From NCBI GenBank assembly GCA_015055705.1, contig SVHR01000002.1, positions 1 to 51,871 on the forward strand: 51,871 nt of DNA. Reading direction: 5' to 3'. The DNA is from Clostridiales bacterium. Its GTDB lineage: Bacteria; Bacillota; Clostridia; Christensenellales; Pumilibacteraceae. A program made the translations under genes and the position numbers. The notes under the pieces were generated by a model. That model had not been told where the DNA came from. It saw only the letters and a program-made list of their open reading frames with translations, and searched no databases. Position 1 is the first letter of the stretch, and each line of letters opens with the position of its first letter. Shown here piece by piece: positions 1 to 6,475 of the stretch.

Positions 1-1
1 T

Positions 2-139
2 GAAAATACATATGTTCCCAAAACCACTGTCTACGATGGGTTATACGAAATAACGCGCTTTACAACTACTTATAAGTGCGCTGTGTGCGGTGATACATAC
101 GAAGAGACAAAAAGATATGAAACAAAATTAGGAGGATAA
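2..139 (+). CDS. 3' end of an unknown protein with a CxxC knuckle (partial)
   Basis: An open frame enters from the left edge and ends at TAA 137-139, leaving 45 codons. The visible C-terminus has a single zinc-knuckle-like pair (KCAVCGDTYEE), many Thr and Tyr residues, and ends KLGG. The stop lies inside the GGAGGATAAC sequence that also serves as ribosome-binding site for the lipoprotein gene 4 nt downstream, so the two are probably co-transcribed. Too little is present to name a family. The CxxC motif may be half of a zinc ribbon, as seen at the ends of some surface or repeat proteins. Confidence 0.6.
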   Translation, partial: ENTYVPKTTVYDGLYEITRFTTTYKCAVCGDTYEETKRYETKLGG

Positions 140-143
140 CTTT

Positions 144-914
144 ATGAAAAAAGTCATTAAATTTATTGTTTTATCATTAACTCTTTATCTTTTATCTTTA
201 TTTATGATAGGGTGTAGTTTATTTATCAATAAGGAAAAAGTTGGTGAGGGATATTCTCAATCCACACTAACGCTCTATGATGGAGAAAACGCTACTCAAT
301 ATGTAGCAAAGTACGGTACAAAAGTATCAATAACCATAACTGCAACCAAAAAAGGTTATTATTTTGAAGGATACTATGACGCGGAAGAAGGGGGGATAAA
401 ATATATAGACGGAGATGGAAATTCGTTGGTTAAGTGGGAGCAGTCGTTCCCAACTATATTATATGCTCGTTGGGGAGATATATCTACTTTACTGCAAGAA
501 ATAAATGTTTTTGACAACGAACCCCAAGATGGGGGTTTTAGTGGACAAAGAACAGCTATTGTTAAATTAAATAAGGAATTTAATTCTGCGCTTAAATCTA
601 ATTTTAATGAAAAAATCAAAATAGAGTATTCGATTGACTTGAAAATAGGCAATGGTTGGACGGCATCTCCTATTGGGATGTATGTAAAGGGGTATGACAA
701 TTCCGGGGCAAAGCGTTATACGGTTTTTACTCACACGCCTACTGTCGGAGAATTTTCAACATTTACGGGGAATGTCGAAATTACCGCGTCAGATTTTGTT
801 GACGGAAATATTTATATTGTGGTTTGGAACACTAAAAAACAAATGGGAGCTTGGGCTTACCCTGTTTATTATTCTCGTAATCTTACCTTAAAGATTAGTT
901 TTGTAGCGGAGTAA
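144..914 (+). CDS. Lipoprotein with an InlB B-repeat-like domain
   Basis: This is a 256-residue exported lipoprotein. The N-terminus is MKK, a hydrophobic stretch, then a lipobox ending MIGC with the lipidated Cys at residue 24. Residues 40-110 resemble the Listeria-Bacteroides (InlB B-repeat, Flg_new) beta-grasp repeat: a TLTLYDG opening, a GYYFEGYYDAEEGG core and a closing ILYARW. The remaining ~140 residues form a predicted beta-rich domain I do not recognise. GGAGG at 131-135 sets the start. The gene is AT-rich compared with nrdD downstream. A role at the cell surface is inferred; no binding partner is evident. Confidence 0.7.
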   Translation: MKKVIKFIVLSLTLYLLSLFMIGCSLFINKEKVGEGYSQSTLTLYDGENATQYVAKYGTKVSITITATKKGYYFEGYYDAEEGGIKYIDGDGNSLVKWEQSFPTILYARWGDISTLLQEINVFDNEPQDGGFSGQRTAIVKLNKEFNSALKSNFNEKIKIEYSIDLKIGNGWTASPIGMYVKGYDNSGAKRYTVFTHTPTVGEFSTFTGNVEITASDFVDGNIYIVVWNTKKQMGAWAYPVYYSRNLTLKISFVAE

Positions 915-1083
915 TCAAAAAACAAAATGGAGAGAAAATAACTATATAATATAAGGGTAACAAAAAAACGGTAGGGTAATGCGTGTTATCCTTAGCGGAG
1001 AATTTATACTTTAGCAAAGTGCAAGCATCGCATTTGATCGGTCAAATGCAGAATGGGCGACCAAACCCATATCACAAACAGAA
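915..1083. other. Gene-free AT-rich stretch with a possible structured RNA
   Basis: No gene is visible. A TATAAT hexamer lies at 945-950 without a good -35 box. Downstream there is a perfect 8-bp hairpin (GCATTTGA, TCGG loop, TCAAATGC) at about 1030-1049, and the stretch ends at the strong terminator at 1085-1127. It could be the 3' UTR of the lipoprotein operon or a small RNA of about 170 nt. I match no known riboswitch. Confidence 0.3.
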
Positions 1084-1084
1084 G

Positions 1085-1127
1085 GAGAGAACAAATCGGT
1101 TTTGTAACCGAATGTCCTCTCTTTTTT
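1085..1127 (+). terminator. Rho-independent terminator, family member shared with 35121-35166
   Basis: The outer arm GAGAG (1085-1089) pairs with CTCTC (1117-1121). ACA pairs with TGT, and TCGGTT (1096-1101) pairs with AACCGA (1106-1111) around a TTGT loop. A T6 run follows. It ends transcription before the nrdD promoter region. The same outer sequence recurs in the hairpin at 35121-35166. Confidence 0.8.
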
Positions 1128-1163
1128 GATGGTCGGAAAGTGAAAATTTCCATTTTATGGTAA

Positions 1164-1179
1164 ACACTATATATTGTGG
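1164..1179 (+). promoter_or_regulatory. NrdR box 1 upstream of nrdD
   Basis: ACACTATATATTGTGG closely matches the palindromic NrdR box consensus (ACACWATATATWGTGT). NrdR is the ATP/dATP-sensing repressor of ribonucleotide reductase genes. The box lies about 62 bp upstream of the -35 hexamer and 16 bp before a second, weaker box. Confidence 0.75.
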
Positions 1180-1195
1180 TAGGGCTTGGGCTAAA

Positions 1196-1211
1196 GCAGA
1201 AAATATAGTAT
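1196..1211 (+). promoter_or_regulatory. NrdR box 2 upstream of nrdD
   Basis: GCAGAAAATATAGTAT matches the NrdR consensus at 12 of 16 positions, best in the right half. It starts 32 bp after box 1, about three helical turns, which is the paired spacing typical of NrdR sites. The pair argues that the downstream nrdD-trxB unit is NrdR-controlled. No nrdR gene is in the window. Confidence 0.65.
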
Positions 1212-1240
1212 AAAAATTTTTCAAAATGGGCGTAATTTGG

Positions 1241-1270
1241 TTGACAAGACTTGGGTGGGTGTGGTATATT
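1241..1270 (+). promoter_or_regulatory. Promoter of nrdD-trxB
   Basis: TTGACA (1241-1246) is followed 18 bp later by TATATT (1265-1270). Transcription would start near 1277, giving a leader of about 160 nt before the nrdD start. Confidence 0.7.
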
Positions 1271-1276
1271 GTCACA

Positions 1277-1420
1277 CGAAAGAAACGGCTTGAGAGTTAT
1301 TGCTTAGTTAAGGAGCCGTACGCAATCGGAGCGAATATTTTGCAACAACCGCGTACGACCTTTTATCTTGAGCCCATTTACACGTAAGACAGCAGAGTAA
1401 GAGCGTGTAAAAATATCAAA
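1277..1420 (+). ncRNA. Structured 5' leader of nrdD with competing stems
   Basis: ACGGCT (1285-1290) can pair with AGCCGT (1314-1319). CGTACGC (1317-1323) can pair perfectly with GCGTACG (1351-1357). The two stems share 1317-1319 and so exclude each other. A third stem, TTACACG (1378-1384) with CGTGTAA (1404-1410), ends 8 nt before the Shine-Dalgarno. The arrangement could be a switch. It lacks the conserved box of cobalamin riboswitches, and I cannot assign it to a known class. Confidence 0.4.
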
Positions 1421-1435
1421 GGGAAGGTGATTTTT

Positions 1436-3799
1436 ATGTTTCAGGTAAGAAAGAGAGACGGCAAGCTTGTAGAATTCGATTTGTCCAAAATCACGACTGC
1501 GCTTAGCAAGGCGTTTAATGCAAAGCAGGTGAATTACACGGCAGATATGCTCAATACGCTTGCGCTCCGTGTTTCAGCAGATTTCCAAAAGAAAATTATT
1601 GACAACGTAATCAACGTCGAGGACATTCAGGACAGCGCCGAGGTTGTTCTTATTCAGACGGGCTTTGTTGACGTTGCAAAAAGCTACATACTTTACCGCA
1701 AGCAGCGTGAAAAGGTGCGTAACATCAGCAGTACCCTCGTTGACTACAAGAAGATTATTGACGACTACGTTAAGGTAAACGACTGGCGTGTAAAGGAAAA
1801 CTCCACCGTTACCTATTCGGTAGGCGGACTTATCCTTTCCAACAGCGGCGCGGTTACGGCAAACTACTGGCTTAGCGAGATTTACGATGACGAAATCGGT
1901 GACGCACACAAGAATGCGGATATTCATATCCATGACCTTTCGATGCTTACCGGCTACTGTGCAGGCTGGTCGCTTCGCCAGCTTATTAAGGAAGGCCTTG
2001 GCGGCGTACCCGGCAAGATCACCTCGTCGCCCGCAGGACACCTTTCCACACTGTGCAACCAGATGGTTAACTTCCTTGGTATCATGCAAAACGAGTGGGC
2101 GGGCGCGCAGGCGTTCTCATCGTTCGACACCTATCTTGCGCCGTTCGTAAAAATAGACAACCTCAGCTACAAAGAGGTTAAGCAGTGCATTCAGTCGTTT
2201 ATCTACGGCGTAAATACTCCGTCCAGATGGGGTACGCAGTCGCCGTTTACCAACATTACGCTTGACTGGGTAGTGCCCAACGACCTTGCGGAAATGAACG
2301 CAATCGTAGGCGGCAAGGAGGTAGACTTCAAGTATAAGGACTGCGCTAAGGAAATGGCGATGGTCAACAAGGCGTTTATCGAGATTATGATCGAGGGCGA
2401 CGCTAACGGCAGAGGCTTCCAGTACCCGATTCCGACCTACTCTATTACCCGTGACTTCGACTGGTCCGAAACCGAAAACAACAAGCTTCTTTTTGAGATG
2501 ACCGCAAAGTACGGCACGCCGTATTTCTCCAACTATATCAACAGCGATATGGAGCCTAGCGACGTCCGTTCTATGTGCTGCAGACTGCGCCTTGACCTTC
2601 GTGAGCTTCGCAAAAAGTCGGGCGGCTTCTTCGGCTCGGGTGAAAGCACAGGCTCGATCGGCGTTGTTACCATCAATATGCCGAGAATCGCATATCTGTC
2701 TAAGACCGAGGGCGAATTCTACGAGCGTCTTACCAAAATGCTCGACATTTCGGCTCGTTCGCTTAAAGTAAAGCGCGATACCGTAACAAAATTGATGGAA
2801 GCAGGCTTGTATCCGTACACCAAGAGATATCTTGGCACGTTTAATAACCACTTCTCCACAATCGGTCTTGTGGGTATGAACGAGGCTTGCCTTAACGCAA
2901 GCTGGATAAGAGCAGATATGACCAGCCCCAAGGCTCAGCAGTTTACAAAGAACGTGCTCAACTTTATGCGCAACAAGCTTAGTGACTATCAGGAAATGTA
3001 CGGCGACCTGTACAACCTCGAGGCTACTCCGGCAGAGTCGACCTCGTACCGCCTCGCTAAGCACGACCGCAAGCGTTATCCGGATATCATAACCGCTTCC
3101 GAGGGCGATAAGACTCCGTATTACACCAACAGCTCGCACTTGCCCGTAGGATACACCGAGGACATCTTTGCCGCACTTGATATTCAGGACGAGCTTCAAA
3201 CCCTTTACACCTCAGGAACGGTATTCCACGCATTCCTCGGTCAAAAGCTTCCCGACTGGAAGGCGGCGGCAAGCCTTGTACGCAAGATTGCCGAAAACTA
3301 CAAGCTTCCGTACTACACGCTATCTCCCACCTATTCGGTATGTGCAGACCACGGCTATATCGCGGGCGAGGTATACGAGTGCCCCACCTGCGGCAGAAAG
3401 ACCGAGGTTTACAGCCGCATAACCGGCTACTATCGCCCGGTTCAAAACTGGAACGACGGTAAGCGTGAGGAGTTCGCTTCGCGTAAGGTTTACGATGTTG
3501 CAAGCAGTAAGTTTACGGCTAAGGAAGCTAAGTGCTCGTGCGAAGCCTCGCATAACACCGAGATTATTACTTCGCCCATGCTTTTCACCAGAGAGGCTTG
3601 CCCCAACTGCAAGACTGCCAAGATGATGCTTGATAAAGCAGGCGTTGCATACGAGGTAATAAATGCCGAGGCGGACAAAGAAACGGCAGTACGTTATGGC
3701 ATTTCTAAGGCACCGACGCTTATCGTGCCTACCGAATCGGGTATCGAAAGGTTCGACAACGCAAGCGAAATCAGAAGATATATAGAGAGTAGAAAATAA
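1436..3799 (+). CDS. nrdD: Anaerobic ribonucleoside-triphosphate reductase with C-terminal glutaredoxin domain
   Basis: Class III reductase reducing NTPs to dNTPs with a glycyl radical. Residues 1-90 form the ATP-cone allosteric domain (MFQVRKRDGKLVEFD). The catalytic barrel carries GYCAGWSLRQL (Cys175) and CCRL (Cys381-382). The zinc site is C636xxH plus C649xxC652, and the glycyl-radical motif RITGY puts the radical on Gly664. Unusually, about 85 further residues form a glutaredoxin/NrdH-like domain with CPNC (Cys722, Cys725) and a cis-Pro motif KAPTLIVP. I chose ATG 1436 because AAGGGAAGG lies 8 nt upstream; a GTG at 1427 is in frame but overlaps that site. The stop overlaps trxB by one base (TAATG). 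The fusion plus trxB suggests thiol rather than formate reduction. The activase gene is at 7880-8572. Confidence 0.95.
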   Translation: MFQVRKRDGKLVEFDLSKITTALSKAFNAKQVNYTADMLNTLALRVSADFQKKIIDNVINVEDIQDSAEVVLIQTGFVDVAKSYILYRKQREKVRNISSTLVDYKKIIDDYVKVNDWRVKENSTVTYSVGGLILSNSGAVTANYWLSEIYDDEIGDAHKNADIHIHDLSMLTGYCAGWSLRQLIKEGLGGVPGKITSSPAGHLSTLCNQMVNFLGIMQNEWAGAQAFSSFDTYLAPFVKIDNLSYKEVKQCIQSFIYGVNTPSRWGTQSPFTNITLDWVVPNDLAEMNAIVGGKEVDFKYKDCAKEMAMVNKAFIEIMIEGDANGRGFQYPIPTYSITRDFDWSETENNKLLFEMTAKYGTPYFSNYINSDMEPSDVRSMCCRLRLDLRELRKKSGGFFGSGESTGSIGVVTINMPRIAYLSKTEGEFYERLTKMLDISARSLKVKRDTVTKLMEAGLYPYTKRYLGTFNNHFSTIGLVGMNEACLNASWIRADMTSPKAQQFTKNVLNFMRNKLSDYQEMYGDLYNLEATPAESTSYRLAKHDRKRYPDIITASEGDKTPYYTNSSHLPVGYTEDIFAALDIQDELQTLYTSGTVFHAFLGQKLPDWKAAASLVRKIAENYKLPYYTLSPTYSVCADHGYIAGEVYECPTCGRKTEVYSRITGYYRPVQNWNDGKREEFASRKVYDVASSKFTAKEAKCSCEASHNTEIITSPMLFTREACPNCKTAKMMLDKAGVAYEVINAEADKETAVRYGISKAPTLIVPTESGIERFDNASEIRRYIESRK

Positions 3800-4707
3800 T
3801 GTACGATATAATTGTTATCGGCGCAGGCGCGGCGGGAATGACCGCCGCGCTTTACGCATTAAGAAACGGTAAGTCCGTGCTTGTGCTCGAGGGCGAAAGC
3901 CTCGGCGGTCAAATCGCAACCTCGCCCAAGCTTGAAAACTATCCGTCCATAAAGGAAATAAGCGGCGAGAAGTTTGCCGACAACCTTTTTGAGCAGATTT
4001 CTGCCTTAGGCGCAGAGCTTGAAATCGATAGGGTGGTAGGCATAAACAAAGAGAACGGCGACTTTACTGTAAAGACCGAATATGGCGAGTATAAGGCAAG
4101 GGCGGTTATCCTTGCAACCGGCGTCAAGCACCGCGAAATTACTACCAAATCTAATAGATACGACCTCGTGGGCAAGGGTGTTTATTACTGCGCTATTTGC
4201 GACGGCCCGTTCTATAAGGGCAAGGAGGTTATGGTTATCGGCAGCGGTAACACCGCTTTGCAGTACGCTCTTATGCTGTCGGGCTATTGCTCTAAGGTTT
4301 ATATCTATACCACCAAGGATAGATTTTTGGGTGACGGTAGACTTGTGACCAATCTTCTGGGCAAAGAAAATATCGAGTGGCGCAAAAACGTTAGTGTAAC
4401 CGACTTTGTGGGCGACAAAACGCTTGCGGCGGTGGAGTACGTAGACGGCGATGGCAACACTCAAACGCACGAGATAACGGGCGTGTTCGTGGCCATTGGG
4501 CAGGTGCCCGACAATAAGGCGTTTGCGGAACTTGTCGAGCTTGATAGCCGCGGCTATATCGTAGCAGGTGAGGATTGCAGGACGAGGACGGACGGACTGT
4601 TCGTTGCAGGCGATTGCAGAACTAAGGCTGTTCGCCAAGTCGCCACCGCTTGTGCAGACGGAGCAGTTGCAGCAACCAACGCGGTTATGTATTTAGAGAG
4701 TATGTAA
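3799..4707 (+). CDS. trxB: Thioredoxin reductase
   Basis: A 302-residue flavoprotein that passes electrons from NADPH through FAD to a CxxC disulfide. It has the N-terminal FAD motif GAGAAG, the redox centre CAIC (Cys131, Cys134; canonical CATC), an NADPH motif GSGNTA and the C-terminal GDCRTK FAD contact. Length is normal. It starts in the stop codon of nrdD, so the two are translationally coupled. The likely substrate is the glutaredoxin domain fused to NrdD, and perhaps the thioredoxin at 35377-35673. The strong terminator right after it closes a two-gene unit. Confidence 0.95.
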   Translation: MYDIIVIGAGAAGMTAALYALRNGKSVLVLEGESLGGQIATSPKLENYPSIKEISGEKFADNLFEQISALGAELEIDRVVGINKENGDFTVKTEYGEYKARAVILATGVKHREITTKSNRYDLVGKGVYYCAICDGPFYKGKEVMVIGSGNTALQYALMLSGYCSKVYIYTTKDRFLGDGRLVTNLLGKENIEWRKNVSVTDFVGDKTLAAVEYVDGDGNTQTHEITGVFVAIGQVPDNKAFAELVELDSRGYIVAGEDCRTRTDGLFVAGDCRTKAVRQVATACADGAVAATNAVMYLESM

Positions 4708-4714
4708 AGAAAAG

Positions 4715-4740
4715 GCCTAAGAGAAATCTTAGGCTTTTTT
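4715..4740 (+). terminator. Terminator of nrdD-trxB
   Basis: GCCTAAGA (4715-4722) pairs with TCTTAGGC (4727-4734) around a GAAA tetraloop, followed by T6. Confidence 0.95.
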
Positions 4741-4865
4741 GCGCCCAAGGTCAAGCTATGCTTGTTGCAGCGCGGAATTGGCATCTTAGCGTAACTACCT
4801 CAATCGCGCCCAAAACAGGCTATGCCTGCGCCCAAGGACAAGCTTCGCTTGTGAAATTTTTGGGT
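4741..4865. repeat. Cluster of mini-palindromes
   Basis: Three short inverted repeats with 3-nt loops, CAAGC-TAT-GCTTG, CAGGC-TAT-GCCTG and CAAGC-TTC-GCTTG, each preceded by a GCGCCCAA-type sequence. The CGCCCAAAACAGGC form recurs at 9156-9178. No gene is visible. Confidence 0.5.
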
Positions 4866-4871
4866 TGCCTA

Positions 4872-4899
4872 TTGACATTTACAAAATATGTGATATAAT
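4872..4899 (+). promoter_or_regulatory. Promoter of the frameshifted membrane protein gene
   Basis: TTGACA (4872-4877), 16-bp spacer, TATAAT (4894-4899). The start codon at 4927 follows a G-rich Shine-Dalgarno at about 4916-4922. Confidence 0.75.
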
Positions 4900-4926
4900 A
4901 TAAAAAAATTTTTACGTGGGGGCATT

Positions 4927-5354
4927 ATGGGAAGCGACAATAGCGGTATGCAGCCTTATGACCAAAAGGAATACACGCAAGAAATGTCGTATAAGGGAAG
5001 CGGCACTAACGGCGGACTGCGCAGAAGCGGTTACGTTGCGGGAACGCACGCCCGCATCGATGAGAGAGCAAGGAAGCAAGAGCTTACAGACATCGGCATA
5101 GCCACGAGAGAAGAATATGCCGATATAGAAAGTCATTCTCCAAATGGCCCCAAAATAATCAAAATGCAAAGAATCACGAGGACGTGTGCAATTCTTTTTG
5201 TCATGTTCATTTTGTCGATGATTTGTGGTGTTATTATTTCGGCGTTTTGGGGCGGCGGCTTGTGGCTTGACTTGGTATTGGTGCCGCGGTGGGTATCGTA
5301 CTGTTTTTGCTCCCCGCGTTTGTCTATTTGCTTATATTACGATATAAACCGTGA
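4927..5354 (+). pseudogene. Two-helix membrane protein of unknown function, -1 nt frameshift
   Basis: From ATG 4927 the frame encodes a polar, Gly/Arg-rich N-terminus of about 75 residues and then a first membrane segment (ILFVMFILSMICGVIISAF). At about 5274-5275 hydrophobic coding switches to another frame. Read there, the sequence gives a second helix (IGAAVGIVLFLLPAFVYLL) and ends at TGA 5352. Restoring one G in the GG at 5274-5275 would join both parts into about 143 residues. In the unshifted frame the protein runs to 5415 with an implausible Cys/Pro/Arg tail. It may be a genuine decay mutation or a base-calling error. No family recognised. Confidence 0.6.
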
Positions 5355-5413
5355 CGGATTAAGTAATGTTGTGGCAAAAAATATGGGTTGTTCACAAAAT
5401 AAATATCCCCCCT

Positions 5414-5861
5414 AGGGAAGGTGGCAAAAATCTTTGATTTTTGACGGAGGGAGAGAAATGAAGGAATATAACAAAGCTAATATCCTTCTTGCAAAGGTGC
5501 TAAGAAAAAATATGACGCCTTGGGAACGAAAGCTGTGGTACGGTTTTTTAAGGAATTATTCGGTTCGCTTTCAACGTCAAAAGGCGATTGGTAATTATAT
5601 TGCGGACTTTTATTGTGCCAAGGCAAGGCTTATAATCGAGCTGGATGGCGGTGGGCATTATACCGATAAGCAGGCAAACAGCGACGAAATCAGAACAAAG
5701 GCATTGGAGACTATGAATTTGACGGTTGTGCGAATTTGCAATTTGGATATCGACCGTAATTTTGACGGCGTATGTGAATATATAGATTTGACCGTAAAAA
5801 ATCTCTACCTCAGTCAGCTGCGCTGACAGCTCCCTCATCAGATGGAGCTTCTTTAAGGTTG
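5414..5861 (+). mobile_element. DUF559 nuclease gene framed by palindromic repeats
   Basis: The left repeat (5414-5457) holds GGTGGC, a small hairpin (AAAAATC/GATTTTT) and TGACGGAGGGAGAGAAA, which supplies the gene's Shine-Dalgarno. The right repeat (5796-5861) holds the hairpin GTCAGC-TGC-GCTGAC, then AGCTCC/GGAGCT, and ends AAGGTTG; it encodes the last residues and the stop codon. The same repeat pair recurs at 5951-6098 without the gene. I infer a repeat-borne mobile unit; no terminal duplication is certain. Confidence 0.55.
5458..5826 (+). CDS. DUF559-family endonuclease-like protein
   Basis: A 122-residue protein of the DUF559 family, which is related to Vsr and other PD-(D/E)xK nucleases. 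The typical opening MTPWERKLWYGFLRNY, the RFQRQKAIGNYIADFYC strand and the probable active site IIELDGGGHY are all visible. The ATG at 5458 follows GGAGGGAGAG; an upstream in-frame ATG at 5434 lies in the repeat and looks non-genic. The last nine codons and the stop come from the right-hand repeat hairpin. No methylase is adjacent, so it does not look like a restriction system. Its tie to the repeats suggests a role in their spread, which is inference. Confidence 0.8.
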   Translation: MKEYNKANILLAKVLRKNMTPWERKLWYGFLRNYSVRFQRQKAIGNYIADFYCAKARLIIELDGGGHYTDKQANSDEIRTKALETMNLTVVRICNLDIDRNFDGVCEYIDLTVKNLYLSQLR

Positions 5862-5950
5862 AGTTTATTTCCTGCCAAGAGGTGATAAGGATAGAAAATT
5901 ACGCAAGATAGGTGAATTTAGTGAAAAAAGCATAGGTCTTGCACATAAAA

Positions 5951-6098
5951 AGAACCTCCCTATGACGAGGGAGGTGGCATTTTCGCAAGAAAATGACGGA
6001 GGGAGAGAAAAAAAGACAAAAACAAATGTCACAAAAAATCTCTTGCTCAGTCAGCTATGTTGACAGCTCCCTCATCAGATGGAGCTTCTTTAAGGTTG
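5951..6098 (+). repeat. Gene-less copy of the DUF559 repeat pair
   Basis: The left part (5951-6010) has CCTCCC/GGGAGG, then GGTGGC, a hairpin ATTTTC-GCAA-GAAAAT and TGACGGAGGGAGAGAAA. The right part (6033-6098) matches 5796-5861 at about 61 of 66 positions. Only about 22 nt separate them, where the first copy has the nuclease gene. It resembles a MITE made by internal deletion. Confidence 0.65.
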
Positions 6099-6101
6099 TG
6101 G

Positions 6102-6179
6102 CGAAAAAATTATACTCAGCCGCAAGTAGAGGGTAGCTTCTGGCACTATGGCAATGACGGCGAGATTATCGTTTGGTAA
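6102..6179 (+). pseudogene. Orphan 3' end of a gene
   Basis: Right after the repeat at 6098 an open frame reads to TAA 6177-6179 and ends SFWHYGNDGEIIVW, with a protein-like composition but no start or ribosome-binding site. It is probably the tail of a gene truncated when the repeats arrived. Family unknown. Confidence 0.35.
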
Positions 6180-6329
6180 ATAAGGTATATAGGTCGATTT
6201 TTATGTAATTTTTGGTGATCTTGGTTGCTTTTTAGTCCTATAACGATTTTTTGATACCTATACGTATAAATCGCACTCCCTCAAAAAAGGCAAATTGTTA
6301 AAGGCAGTTTCAACATCTTCTATGAAAAT
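6180..6329. other. AT-rich intergenic stretch
   Basis: No gene, repeat or clear signal is visible between the gene remnant and the terminator hairpin. Confidence 0.4.
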
Positions 6330-6364
6330 AAACCGCGCCATCTTCACGCCTTGGTGCGGTTTTC
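6330..6364 (+). terminator. Hairpin upstream of the DUF4143 ATPase gene
   Basis: AAACCGCGCC (6330-6339) pairs with GGTGCGGTTT (6353-6362, one G-T pair), followed by a short T-rich tail. A competing perfect stem, TTTTCGGCT (6360-6368) with AGCCGAAAA (6392-6400), overlaps its 3' side. Confidence 0.5.
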
Positions 6365-6404
6365 GGCTAATTTTAGAAAATTTACAAAATCAGCCGAAAA
6401 AGTA

Positions 6405-6433
6405 TTGACGAGTGGATAAAATCAGAGTATAAT
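6405..6433 (+). promoter_or_regulatory. Promoter of the DUF4143 ATPase gene
   Basis: TTGACG (6405-6410), 17-bp spacer, TATAAT (6428-6433). Confidence 0.8.
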
Positions 6434-6475
6434 ACTTTTAGTGTTAGAATGCTATAGGTGTAAATGGAGGAGTTT

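Noticed and set aside
1277-1435. Cobalamin riboswitch before nrdD
   Set aside because: The conserved B12-box sequence (GCCACTG-like) is missing and the stems do not fit the class.
2117-3199. Long minus-strand frame inside nrdD
   Set aside because: Shadow of the strongly biased nrdD codons; no start signals, no recognisable motif.
5434-5457. Upstream ATG as start of the DUF559 gene
   Set aside because: It lies within the repeat and would place the good GGAGGGAGAG site inside the coding sequence; ATG 5458 fits the family better.
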